DNA of 7,834 bases, from assembly GCA_017934845.1 (NCBI GenBank), contig JAGBIR010000016.1:1-7834 (forward strand). The letters run 5' to 3'. Within the stretch, counting starts at the first letter, position 1; each line of letters begins with the position of its first letter. Both the position numbers and the translations under genes were made by a program. This DNA comes from Alistipes sp. (GTDB lineage Bacteria; Bacteroidota; Bacteroidia; Bacteroidales; Rikenellaceae). Positions 1-6,175 of this stretch are shown in pieces. Under the pieces are notes generated by a model. It did not search any database, was not told where the DNA came from, and saw nothing but the letters and a program-made list of their open reading frames with translations.

Positions 1-353
1 ACGAGCCCTTCTCATCGCTCAACTCACGCACCCGTATCAAGACCCTAACGGAGGATACAATCATCGTAAACTCTCGTTTCTTCGATAACGATGTTACGAA
101 GGTTCCCAAGCTCTCGCTCACCGTTGGTGTTGGCACCGTTTGTGCAGCAAAGCAGGTGCTGGTTTTGGCTTTGGGCCACAAGAAGGCGCGTGCCGTACAG
201 CACTGCGTCGAGGGTGAGGTTTCACACGCTTGGACTATTACCGCATTGCAGCTCCACCCGAAGGGTATCTTGGTATGTGACGAGCCTGCCGTTGGCGAGT
301 TGAAGGTCAACACGTATCGTTACTTCAAGGATATCGAGAAAGACAATTTGTAA
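1..353 (+). CDS. nagB: Glucosamine-6-phosphate deaminase NagB (partial, C-terminal 116 codons)
   Basis: The reading frame is open from the left edge (first full codon at 3) to TAA at 351-353, so only the C-terminal part is present. NagB is a cytoplasmic enzyme that converts glucosamine 6-phosphate to fructose 6-phosphate and ammonia, the step that brings amino sugars into glycolysis. The fragment matches the second half of E. coli NagB closely. The segment [11 protein letters not shown] corresponds to the allosteric GlcNAc-6-P site (Ser151, Arg158, Lys160, Thr161 in E. coli numbering). NSRFFDND carries the equivalent of active-site Arg172, and GHKKA that of Lys208. [16 protein letters not shown] and the ending TYRYF (Tyr254 equivalent) are also family hallmarks. 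Keeping the allosteric residues suggests, by inference, the hexameric GlcNAc-6-P-activated type. deoD follows after 28 bp with no terminator, so the two genes are probably co-transcribed. Catalytic residues in the N-terminal half cannot be checked here. Confidence 0.95.
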   Translation, partial: EPFSSLNSRTRIKTLTEDTIIVNSRFFDNDVTKVPKLSLTVGVGTVCAAKQVLVLALGHKKARAVQHCVEGEVSHAWTITALQLHPKGILVCDEPAVGELKVNTYRYFKDIEKDNL

Positions 354-381
354 AGGTTTGAATTAAATACTATATTATAAT

Positions 382-1092
382 ATGGCAAAACTTCCAACAC
401 CCCACATCGGAGCTAAAGAGGGCGAAATCGCCGAGAAGGTGATTATGGCCGGCGATCCTTTGCGTGCCAAGTTTATGGCCGAGACATTCCTGGAGAATCC
501 CGTACAGTACAACAACGTACGCGGTATGCTCGGTTTTACAGGTACTTATAAGGGTAAGCGCGTTTCGGTTCAGGGCCACGGTATGGGCATACCGTCAATT
601 GGTATCTATACCTACGAGTTGTTTAACTTCTTTGGCGTAAAGAGCATCATTCGTACAGGCTCTGCCGGAGCTTACGATCCCGATTTGCGTATTGGTGACG
701 TAGTAATTGGTATGGGTGCTTGCACCGATTCAAACTACGCGGCACAGTACAATCTGCCGGGTACGTTTGCTCCCATTGCCGACTTCGGCTTGGCACGTAA
801 GGCTGTAGAGAAGGCCGAGGAGCTGGGCATCCGCTACAAGGTTGGTAACATTCTGGCAAGCGATGTGTTCTATGGCGACAATCCCGACGGCTGGAAAGCT
901 TGGCAGAAGATGGGCGTCTTGGCCGTTGAGATGGAGGCAGCAGCTCTCTACATGAACGCCGCACGCAGTGGCAACAAGGCACTCTGCATCTGTACTATTT
1001 CCGATTCGCTGGTTACAGGCGAAGCTACATCGGCCGAGGTGCGCCAGAATAGCTTTACCAATATGATGGAGATTGCGTTTAACATCATCTAA
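382..1092 (+). CDS. deoD: Purine nucleoside phosphorylase, DeoD type
   Basis: This is a complete 236-residue protein, close to the 239 residues of E. coli DeoD. It cleaves purine (deoxy)ribonucleosides with phosphate to give free base and (deoxy)ribose 1-phosphate, and acts in the cytoplasm in purine salvage. The hexameric DeoD signatures are present: TPHIG with His8 (nucleoside ribose contact), GDPLRAK with Arg28, [15 protein letters not shown] with Arg47, and IIRTGSAGA with Arg91 (phosphate-binding arginines). VEMEAAALY (Glu183, Glu185) is the ribose-binding motif. TISDSL with Asp208 and Arg221 corresponds to the E. coli Asp204/Arg217 pair that protonates the base. The start at 382 gives the usual N-terminus. 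There is no Shine-Dalgarno site and the upstream gap is AT-rich, as is common in Bacteroidetes. It sits 28 bp after nagB and ends at a strong terminator, so it is probably the last gene of that transcript. Confidence 0.97.
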   Translation: MAKLPTPHIGAKEGEIAEKVIMAGDPLRAKFMAETFLENPVQYNNVRGMLGFTGTYKGKRVSVQGHGMGIPSIGIYTYELFNFFGVKSIIRTGSAGAYDPDLRIGDVVIGMGACTDSNYAAQYNLPGTFAPIADFGLARKAVEKAEELGIRYKVGNILASDVFYGDNPDGWKAWQKMGVLAVEMEAAALYMNAARSGNKALCICTISDSLVTGEATSAEVRQNSFTNMMEIAFNII

Positions 1093-1114
1093 CGCACTAT
1101 TAATCATCAACAAT

Positions 1115-1153
1115 AAGCTCCCTGTCAGAAAGCTCTCGACAGGGAGCTTTTTT
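1115..1153 (+). terminator. Intrinsic terminator after deoD
   Basis: A perfect 12-bp stem, AAGCTCCCTGTC (1115-1126) pairing with GACAGGGAGCTT (1138-1149), has an 11-nt loop and a run of six T at 1148-1153. It lies 23 bp after the deoD stop codon and should end the nagB-deoD transcript. Confidence 0.93.
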
Positions 1154-1214
1154 ATCGTTTGAGCTACACTTTTACCGCTCACACTTCACTCCGCGCAACA
1201 CGTCAGTCCATTTT

Positions 1215-1246
1215 TGCCATTCGGCACGAAAGCCAAATGGCACGAT
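1215..1246. promoter_or_regulatory. Tandem imperfect dyads, possible operator for malQ
   Basis: Two similar 15-bp units lie 16 bp apart. They begin GCCATTCGGCACGA at 1216 and GCCAAATGGCACGA at 1232, and share GCCA plus an identical GGCACGA. Each contains a small palindrome (GCC-N4-GGC and GCCA-N2-TGGC). Together they also form an inverted repeat, TGCCATTCGGC (1215-1225) against GCCAAATGGCA (1232-1242), with one mismatch. Neither side has a T-tract in the right place, so this is unlikely to be a terminator. The position just upstream of the candidate -33 area fits a regulator binding site. The regulator is unknown. Confidence 0.45.
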
Positions 1247-1267
1247 ATGAAAATAAAATGTTTTTTG

Positions 1268-1275
1268 TATATTTG
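1268..1275 (+). promoter_or_regulatory. Candidate -7 promoter element for malQ (TATATTTG)
   Basis: TATATTTG matches the Bacteroidetes primary sigma factor -7 consensus TAnnTTTG exactly. No clear TTG-type -33 box lies about 19-21 bp upstream, where the sequence is GATATGA-like. The promoter may be weak or may depend on an activator bound at the upstream dyads, which is inference. Confidence 0.45.
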
Positions 1276-1411
1276 TAAACAGATTATTTGGGATGAAGTT
1301 TTTTAACGATTCCAACCGTATGAGCCTACTTACATAAAGGTAAACAACGGAATATAATCTTGAGTGATTTTAATGAGTAACAAAATATTTTAACCTTATA
1401 ACTTTTTACCG

Positions 1412-3874
1412 ATGAATGTTATATTTCATATAGAGTATTTTGCCGGCGACGATGAGCAGATGTATCTCGTATTCGGCAATGACGTGGCCTATGCTATGTC
1501 ACGCGGTGCTTATGGAGAGTGGACTCTCGAGGCCGATGTAGCAGAGGGCACAACCTATCGCTATGAGTTGCGCGGCATAGGCGGCGATATCCGTCGCAAG
1601 GAGGAGCAAGGCCCTCACGTTATAAATGCTGTGACCGATTGCGTTATTTTCGATTGTTGGCATAATGTCCCCGCCGACAAACCTTTCTATGCCTCATTCT
1701 TTACCGATGGTGTATTCCGTCGTACTAAGCGTGCTAAAGCCAAGAGCGTAAAGAGCGGAATCCTCTTGCAGGTCGAGGCTCCCACACTCTCATCAGACGA
1801 GGTGCTTGCCGTTGTCGGTTCACACGATCTGCTGGGCGGTTGGCACCCCGAGAAGGCCGTTGTTATGAGCGATGCCGAGGCTCCCGTATGGAGCGTTGTG
1901 CTGCCCGCAAAGGTTGCCGGCTCGGAGTATAAATTTGTCGTTATGGATGCTGCGACTCACTCTTTGAAGTGCTTCGAGGAAGGCCAGAACCGTTATTTGC
2001 GCCATACTGGTGCAAAGTTGAGCATCATACGCGGCTTGCGCCTTAACGACAATCGTCGTCGCTGGAAGGGTGCCGGCGTAGCAATTCCGGTCTTCTCACT
2101 CCGCAGCGAGGGTGACTGGGGCTGTGGCGAGTTTTCCGACCTTAAGAAGATGGGCGATTGGGCTGCATCAACAGGTATGTCTGTTATCCAGCTCCTGCCT
2201 GTTAACGATACCAACTCTACGGGCACTTGGAAGGATTCGTACCCCTACAACGCCGTATCATCATTTGCACTTCATTCGCTATATATCAACCCCGCATCTG
2301 TCGTTGAGGCCTGCGCAAAGGTTGTAGATGCCGCCACAAAACGTAAGTTGCGCGCTACTCTTAAGAAGTACGCCGAGCGTGGTGCCGAACTTAACAAGTT
2401 GGATGTCGTGGACTACGAGGCGGTTATGAGCCTCAAAACAGAGTTCTTGAACGAGGTTTACGCAATGTGCAGTGCCGCAGTTTTGGCTACAAAGGAGTAT
2501 GCTACCTTCTATAAGGAGAGCGAGGATTGGCTCTTGCCATATATGGTCTTCTGCGTTCAGCGTGATAAGTATGGCACTTGCCGCTTCTCGGAGTGGAAAG
2601 ATTTGAAGGTGTATGACAAGAAGAAAGTCGCTGCATTTGCAAAGAAAAATGCCGATAAGGTTGGCTTCTACGGCTTTGTACAATATATGCTCGATATGCA
2701 GCTTGTAGATGTACGCAACTATCTGCACTCTATGGGCGTGGCGTTGAAGGGAGATATACCCATCGGCGTATCGCCAATCAGCGTCGATGTATGGTGCGCC
2801 CCCGAACTCTACAACACGACCATGTCGGCAGGTGCTCCACCCGATGCTTTTGCCGAGGATGGTCAGAACTGGGGCTTCCCGACCTATAACTGGGATCGTA
2901 TGGCCGAGGATGGCTATGCGTGGTGGTGCTCACGTCTGGGCAAGATGGCGCGATATTTCGATGCCTATCGCATCGACCATATTTTGGGTTTCTTCCGCAT
3001 ATGGGAGGTACCTTTGGATGCCGTAAGCGCGATTTTGGGCCACTTCAACCCATCAATGCCCTATTCTGCCGAGGAGATCTACTCGTTCAACCCGGGCTGG
3101 GGCTTCAACATCGAAGATCACGTTTCACGCGATATGTCGTCGGCTAATGCACTCTTCTTGGAGTCGCCCTACGAGCCTTATCGCTACTTCCCTCGCATCG
3201 AGGGTTATAAGACCGAGCGTTTCCAGTGGCTCAGCCATCAGGCAAAGGATGCCTTTATGCGCATCCACGACGACTTCTACTATCGTCGTCACAACGACTT
3301 CTGGCGCGACTGCGCAATGAAGCGTCTGCCTGCATTGATGGCTTCATCATCGATGCTTACCTGCGGCGAGGATTTGGGTATGATTCCCGCGTGCGTGCCC
3401 GACGTGATGTCGTCACAGCGCATCCTGTCGCTGGAGATTCAGCGTATGCCGAAGGATACGGGCGTCGATTTCGCCTATACTTGGGAGTATCCCTACCTAT
3501 CGGTTGCGGCTACTTCTACGCACGATATGGCAACTATTCGCGGCTGGTGGCGTGAGGACGCAGAGCTTCGCCAGCGTTACTGGAACAATATTTTGGGCTA
3601 TGGTGGCGGTGCCGAGTGGGAGCTTTCGGGCTCAACTGCTCGCCGAATTTTGGAGCTGCACATGCTTTCAGGCTCTATGCTGGCTATTCTGCCGTTGCAG
3701 GATTGGTTGGCTATCGACGAGGGCTTGCGCCGCGACGACCCCGATGCCGAGCGCATTAATGTTCCGGCTAACCCCAACCACTATTGGCGTTACCGCATGC
3801 ACCTCTCGCTTGAGAGCTTGTGCAATGCCGAGGAGTTCAACGCCAACGTAAAATCACTCGTCAGCCTCCGATAA
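1412..3874 (+). CDS. malQ: 4-alpha-glucanotransferase (GH77 amylomaltase, DPE2-like with N-terminal CBM20-type domains)
   Basis: This 820-residue enzyme transfers alpha-1,4-glucan segments between maltodextrins and releases glucose; it acts in cytoplasmic maltose/starch use. No signal peptide is visible. Residues about 1-100 look like a worn CBM20-type domain. Residues about 115-205 are a clear CBM20-type starch-binding domain (VVGSHDLLGGWHPEKAV, then VWSVVLPAKVAGSEYKF). The GH77 domain starts near 221 (AIPVFSLRSEGDWGCGEF, LLPVNDT). It carries a lysine-rich insertion at about 297-415, as in plant DPE2. Catalytic residues are visible: nucleophile Asp522 in YRIDHILGF, acid/base Glu653 in CGEDLGMIP, and stabilising Asp705 in TSTHDMATIRGWW. 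The C-terminus NVPANPNHYWRYRMH is typical. The ATG at 1412 opens directly into the first beta-strand. It is single-cistron, bounded by its own candidate promoter and a terminator, and convergent with the rubredoxin gene. Confidence 0.95.
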   Translation: MNVIFHIEYFAGDDEQMYLVFGNDVAYAMSRGAYGEWTLEADVAEGTTYRYELRGIGGDIRRKEEQGPHVINAVTDCVIFDCWHNVPADKPFYASFFTDGVFRRTKRAKAKSVKSGILLQVEAPTLSSDEVLAVVGSHDLLGGWHPEKAVVMSDAEAPVWSVVLPAKVAGSEYKFVVMDAATHSLKCFEEGQNRYLRHTGAKLSIIRGLRLNDNRRRWKGAGVAIPVFSLRSEGDWGCGEFSDLKKMGDWAASTGMSVIQLLPVNDTNSTGTWKDSYPYNAVSSFALHSLYINPASVVEACAKVVDAATKRKLRATLKKYAERGAELNKLDVVDYEAVMSLKTEFLNEVYAMCSAAVLATKEYATFYKESEDWLLPYMVFCVQRDKYGTCRFSEWKDLKVYDKKKVAAFAKKNADKVGFYGFVQYMLDMQLVDVRNYLHSMGVALKGDIPIGVSPISVDVWCAPELYNTTMSAGAPPDAFAEDGQNWGFPTYNWDRMAEDGYAWWCSRLGKMARYFDAYRIDHILGFFRIWEVPLDAVSAILGHFNPSMPYSAEEIYSFNPGWGFNIEDHVSRDMSSANALFLESPYEPYRYFPRIEGYKTERFQWLSHQAKDAFMRIHDDFYYRRHNDFWRDCAMKRLPALMASSSMLTCGEDLGMIPACVPDVMSSQRILSLEIQRMPKDTGVDFAYTWEYPYLSVAATSTHDMATIRGWWREDAELRQRYWNNILGYGGGAEWELSGSTARRILELHMLSGSMLAILPLQDWLAIDEGLRRDDPDAERINVPANPNHYWRYRMHLSLESLCNAEEFNANVKSLVSLR

Positions 3875-3899
3875 TATTTATTATAAAAGGTATAACGCA

Positions 3900-3934
3900 A
3901 AGCTGCTGCCCGTATTAGGCAGCAGCTTCTTTTT
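3900..3934 (+). terminator. Intrinsic terminator after malQ
   Basis: An 11-bp perfect stem, AAGCTGCTGCC (3900-3910) with GGCAGCAGCTT (3918-3928), has a 7-nt loop and is followed by TTCTTTTT (3927-3934). It begins 25 bp after the malQ stop. On the opposite strand the hairpin is followed only by a short T run, so it would be a weak terminator for the convergent rubredoxin gene, 23 bp beyond that gene's stop. Confidence 0.92.
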
Positions 3935-3957
3935 AATATTATGTCAAAATTCAGGGC

Positions 3958-4116
3958 TTACTCCTTCTCGAACTGAGTCTTGTCGGCACCGCACAAGGGG
4001 CATGCCCAATCCTCTGGAAGGTCATCAAACGATGTGCCGGGTGCTATACCATTCTCGGGGTCGCCTTTTGCGGGGTCATATACCCAACCGCAGGGAATAC
4101 ATGTGTACTTATCCAT
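3958..4116 (-). CDS. Rubredoxin
   Basis: This is a complete 52-residue protein that starts [15 protein letters not shown] and ends in TAA at 3958-3960. Rubredoxin is a small soluble one-electron carrier with a single iron bound by four cysteines. Both knuckles are intact: Cys6-x2-Cys9-Gly and Cys39-Pro-Leu-Cys42-Gly. The family features [16 protein letters not shown] and the conserved aromatic residues (Tyr4, Trp11, Tyr13, Phe30, Trp37, Phe49) are also present, and 52-54 residues is the normal size. In anaerobes rubredoxin usually passes electrons to peroxide- and oxygen-scavenging enzymes such as rubrerythrin or rubredoxin:oxygen oxidoreductase. No such partner is in the window. It lies downstream of the rnf operon on the same strand but behind terminators and with its own promoter, so it is probably transcribed separately. 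It is convergent with malQ. Confidence 0.97.
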   Translation of the reverse strand: MDKYTCIPCGWVYDPAKGDPENGIAPGTSFDDLPEDWACPLCGADKTQFEKE

Positions 4117-4165
4117 AATCTTCAAATTTTTATAGTTTATATTAATTGTTCATTTTTCTCTAATG

Positions 4166-4194
4166 CAAAAGTAATACATATTTCTACTCTACAA
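4166..4194 (-). promoter_or_regulatory. Bacteroidetes-type promoter for the rubredoxin gene
   Basis: On the minus strand a -7 element TACTTTTG (4173-4166), followed by CA, matches TAnnTTTG exactly. A TTG -33 element lies at 4194-4192, with 18 bp between them. The predicted start of transcription is about 45 nt before the ATG, which leaves a short AT-rich leader without a Shine-Dalgarno site. Confidence 0.75.
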
Positions 4195-4226
4195 CCATAA
4201 AAACGATAAAAAGATTTTACTGCACT

Positions 4227-4241
4227 ATAAGCCGCGCTTAT
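4227..4241. repeat. Short inverted repeat between the rnf terminator and the rubredoxin promoter
   Basis: ATAAGC (4227-4232) and GCTTAT (4236-4241) are perfectly complementary around a central CGC, a GC-rich core in an AT-rich spacer. It lies about 33 bp upstream of the rubredoxin -33 box and has no adjacent T-tract. It could be an operator, but the evidence is only the symmetry. Confidence 0.3.
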
Positions 4242-4246
4242 GGGAT

Positions 4247-4279
4247 AAAAAAATTGGGTAGCCCTTCGAGCTACCCAAT
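4247..4279 (-). terminator. Main intrinsic terminator of the rnf operon
   Basis: Read on the minus strand, a perfect 10-bp stem ATTGGGTAGC (4279-4270) pairs with GCTACCCAAT (4262-4253) around a 7-nt loop. It runs directly into seven T (complement of A at 4247-4253). It lies 46 bp after the rnfA stop codon. Confidence 0.92.
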
Positions 4280-4296
4280 CGAAATATATTCACGTG

Positions 4297-4319
4297 AAAA
4301 ATCGTCTTGTCAGGCGATT
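4297..4319 (-). terminator. Weak first terminator-like hairpin directly after rnfA
   Basis: On the minus strand AATCGCC (4319-4313) pairs with GACGATT (4306-4300), a 7-bp stem with one G-T pair and a 6-nt loop, followed by a run of five T (complement of 4297-4301). It starts 6 bp after the rnfA stop. It is shorter than the next hairpin, so it probably works as an upstream partner of a tandem terminator or as a 3' end stabiliser. Confidence 0.55.
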
Positions 4320-4324
4320 CTTAT

Positions 4325-4903
4325 TTACACCAAGCCAGAGAAACCCATAAAGGCCATAGCCAAGATAGCGGCTGTGATAAGCGCGATAGGCACACCCTTC
4401 AATGCAGCCGGCACGCCATCCAGTTCAAGACGCTCACGGATGCCGGCAAACAGCACCAATGCCAAAGCAAAACCGAGCGCGGTAGATACCGAATATGCGA
4501 AGCTCTGAAGCAGGTCAAACTCCTTCTGAATCATCAAAATAGCCACACCCAGCACGGCGCAGTTAGTAGTAATCAACGGGAGGAAGATTCCCAACGCCTG
4601 ATACAGCGCGGGAGAGACCTTCTTCAGTACAATCTCGACCATCTGCACCAAAGCAGCGATGACAAGGATAAAGACGATAGTCTGCATATACTCGATGCTG
4701 AGCGGCACCAAGATATACTCCTGAATAAGCCACGCCACGATAGACGAGAGAGCCATCACAAAAGTTACGGCAGCACCCATGCCCAACGAGGTATCAACCT
4801 TCGACGAAACGCCCAAGAAGGGACAGATACCCAAGAACTGCGCAAAAACGACGTTATTAACGAAGATTGCGCCAATGATTATCGCAAAATATGAAAGTTC
4901 CAT
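4325..4903 (-). CDS. rnfA: Rnf electron transport complex subunit RnfA
   Basis: This is a 192-residue integral membrane protein, about the same length as E. coli RsxA (193). About six hydrophobic helices are visible (near 4-26, 38-60, 72-93, 99-120, 129-150, 170-190). RnfA and RnfE are homologous and form the inverted pair at the centre of the complex; in the related Nqr and Rnf enzymes paired cysteines of the two subunits hold a [2Fe-2S] cluster inside the membrane. The matching residues here are Cys27 in [10 protein letters not shown] and Cys115 in [10 protein letters not shown]. The opening [20 protein letters not shown] is typical of the family. The ATG lies 2 bp after the rnfE stop (TAG), so translation is probably coupled. 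It is the last gene of the operon and is followed by two terminator hairpins. Confidence 0.96.
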   Translation of the reverse strand: MELSYFAIIIGAIFVNNVVFAQFLGICPFLGVSSKVDTSLGMGAAVTFVMALSSIVAWLIQEYILVPLSIEYMQTIVFILVIAALVQMVEIVLKKVSPALYQALGIFLPLITTNCAVLGVAILMIQKEFDLLQSFAYSVSTALGFALALVLFAGIRERLELDGVPAALKGVPIALITAAILAMAFMGFSGLV

Positions 4904-4905
4904 AA

Positions 4906-5490
4906 CTATCTCTTAGCTAATTTATTAAACAACACCATCAAATATCCCAGCACAAGGAAAGCACCAGGAGCCAACACAAATACCAAAGGCATATAGTCGG
5001 CAATACCGAGCGAGTAACCAAACACCGCACCGCTACCAAGCAGCTCGCGAACAGCACCCACAATAGTCAATGCGATAGTAAAGCCCAAGCCGATACCTAT
5101 ACCATCGAGTAACGAATCAAAAACGCCATGCTTTGAAGCAAATGCCTCGGCACGTCCCAAGATGATACAGTTTACCACAATCAACGGGATAAAGACGCCC
5201 AACGCAGCATAGAGCGAAGGAACATAGGCCTGCATCAACATCTCGATAATGGTAACGAACGATGCGATAACCACGATAAAAGCAGGAATACGCACCTTAT
5301 CGGGGATAAGATTCTTAATGAGCGAGATAACCATATTCGACATAATCAACACGGCCATCGTCGCCACACCCATACCCATACCATTTATAGCCGATGTGGT
5401 TGTACCAAGCGTAGGACACATACCCAACACCAATACGAAGGTAGGGTTATTCTTTAGAATACCATCGGTAATAATCTTAAACTTATTCAT
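4906..5490 (-). CDS. rnfE: Rnf electron transport complex subunit RnfE
   Basis: This is a 194-residue membrane protein paired with RnfA in the Rnf core. Recognisable segments are the start [32 protein letters not shown] with Cys25, and [17 protein letters not shown] with Cys108. These cysteines are the expected partners for the shared intramembrane [2Fe-2S] cluster. About six hydrophobic helices are visible. The frame stays open upstream to a possible start at 5517, but I choose the ATG at 5490. It gives the family N-terminus, and an AAGGAGG ribosome site lies 5 nt before it, whereas the extra nine residues (MQRHRKEAK) are only the rnfG 3' end read in another frame. The start codon overlaps the rnfG stop region by 8 bp (5483-5490), pointing to translational coupling. 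The stop is TAG. Confidence 0.95.
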   Translation of the reverse strand: MNKFKIITDGILKNNPTFVLVLGMCPTLGTTTSAINGMGMGVATMAVLIMSNMVISLIKNLIPDKVRIPAFIVVIASFVTIIEMLMQAYVPSLYAALGVFIPLIVVNCIILGRAEAFASKHGVFDSLLDGIGIGLGFTIALTIVGAVRELLGSGAVFGYSLGIADYMPLVFVLAPGAFLVLGYLMVLFNKLAKR

Positions 5491-6160
5491 TTTCGCCTCC
5501 TTCCTGTGCCTCTGCACCCTCTACATTCTCTTCTGCAACTGAAGCCTCTGCTGCATCGTCAGCCACCGCAGTAGCTCCCGACACACCATCAGCCTCGCTC
5601 TTTGCACCACTCGCTACGAGGAAGCCCTCGTGAGCGCGCTTCACGGCATCGTAGTAAGCTCGCGACGAAATGGTAGCTGCGGTCAGAGCATCCAACTCAC
5701 CGCCATCCTTCTTTACCGAGAAGTTCATATGCGCAGGATTCTTATCCTTGATGCTCGCAAAAAGCACATTGCCCTCGTCGCACATCTTTGTACCCAATCC
5801 CGGGGTCTCTTTCTGCTCCAGAACGTTTACATTAAGGATCTTACCCTCTGTCGAGAAACCTACCATAACACGAATCGCGCCACCAAAGCCATTCTTGCTC
5901 ATAGCCTCAACGGCATAGCCTACGACAGCATCGGCCGACAATGCTTTATAAATCTTAACGGGCATCTGGTCGATCTCCATCTCCCAATCCTCCGTATTAT
6001 CGAACGCTGGCAGGACATTCTTCACCGCCTCGGTAGTAGCCAACGCCTTAGCCTCGGCAATGGCATCAACGGTAAGCATATTCACAGCTCCCACGCCTGC
6101 CGAAGCGATAAGCGTAACCGAGAACAGCACGGCAACCATATTAAAAAGTGTACTCTTCAT
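5483..6160 (-). CDS. rnfG: Rnf electron transport complex subunit RnfG (FMN-binding)
   Basis: This 225-residue protein has one N-terminal membrane helix (about 5-27) and an FMN-binding domain expected outside the cytoplasmic membrane, where FMN is attached to a threonine by the flavin transferase ApbE. Family features include GYAVEAMSKNGFGGAIRVMVGF in two parts (81-90, 91-102), VLEQKETPGLGTKM (113-126) and the attachment region DALTAATISS (157-166), where Thr163 is the likely FMN site. That motif has Ala161 where the classical (S/T)GAT motif has Gly. After the domain a tail of about 40 residues (183-225) is rich in Ala, Glu and Asp and contains a second classical motif, DGVSGATAV (191-199). 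The start at 6160 is supported by TAGGAGG 8 nt upstream. The rnfD stop lies 12 bp upstream; rnfE overlaps the end by 8 bp. Its 3' end also supplies the rnfE ribosome site. Confidence 0.95.
   Translation of the reverse strand: MKSTLFNMVAVLFSVTLIASAGVGAVNMLTVDAIAEAKALATTEAVKNVLPAFDNTEDWEMEIDQMPVKIYKALSADAVVGYAVEAMSKNGFGGAIRVMVGFSTEGKILNVNVLEQKETPGLGTKMCDEGNVLFASIKDKNPAHMNFSVKKDGGELDALTAATISSRAYYDAVKRAHEGFLVASGAKSEADGVSGATAVADDAAEASVAEENVEGAEAQEGGENE
5496..5502 (-). promoter_or_regulatory. Strong Shine-Dalgarno site for rnfE
   Basis: AAGGAGG on the minus strand lies 5 nt before the rnfE ATG at 5490 and inside the last codons of rnfG (part of the Glu-Gly-Gly-Glu-Asn-Glu ending). It decides the rnfE start and is unusually strong for a member of the Bacteroidetes. 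Confidence 0.85.
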
Positions 6161-6168
6161 ATCCGATG

Positions 6169-6175
6169 CCTCCTA
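6169..6175 (-). promoter_or_regulatory. Strong Shine-Dalgarno site for rnfG
   Basis: TAGGAGG on the minus strand overlaps the rnfD stop codon (TAG, 6175-6173) and lies 8 nt before the rnfG ATG at 6160. It supports that start and suggests termination-coupled initiation. Confidence 0.85.

Larger units (their letters stand above)
1154..1411 (+). other. Intergenic regulatory region upstream of malQ
   Basis: This 258-bp stretch has no credible gene. It becomes more AT-rich towards malQ. It contains the tandem dyads at 1215-1246 and a Bacteroidetes-type -7 element at 1268-1275. If that element is used, the malQ mRNA has a leader of about 130 nt (roughly 1282-1411) with no Shine-Dalgarno site before the ATG. 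I saw no recognised riboswitch fold in the leader, but I could not compute a structure. Confidence 0.6.

Noticed and set aside
351..381. A promoter between nagB and deoD
   Set aside because: AAGGTTTG at 353-360 differs from TAnnTTTG in its first base, no -33 box was confirmed inside nagB, and the short gap fits co-transcription better.
730..1182. A 150-residue minus-strand open frame opposite deoD, crossing the terminator
   Set aside because: It is antisense to conserved DeoD motifs, and its start would lie beyond the deoD terminator with no promoter visible.
1215..1242. Inverted repeat upstream of malQ as a terminator
   Set aside because: No T-tract follows it on the plus strand, and on the minus strand it is followed by A rather than T. 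A strong terminator for deoD already lies upstream.
2279..2728. A 149-residue minus-strand open frame inside malQ
   Set aside because: It lies opposite the insertion of a well-supported GH77 enzyme and has no independent start signals.
4307..4894. A 195-residue plus-strand open frame opposite rnfA
   Set aside because: It is the antisense of a clear RnfA gene, is rich in Gln, His, Arg and Ser with no domain, and has no promoter or ribosome site.
5491..5517. Upstream start for rnfE adding nine residues
   Set aside because: The extension is only the rnfG end in another frame. The ATG at 5490 has a perfect AAGGAGG site and gives the family N-terminus.
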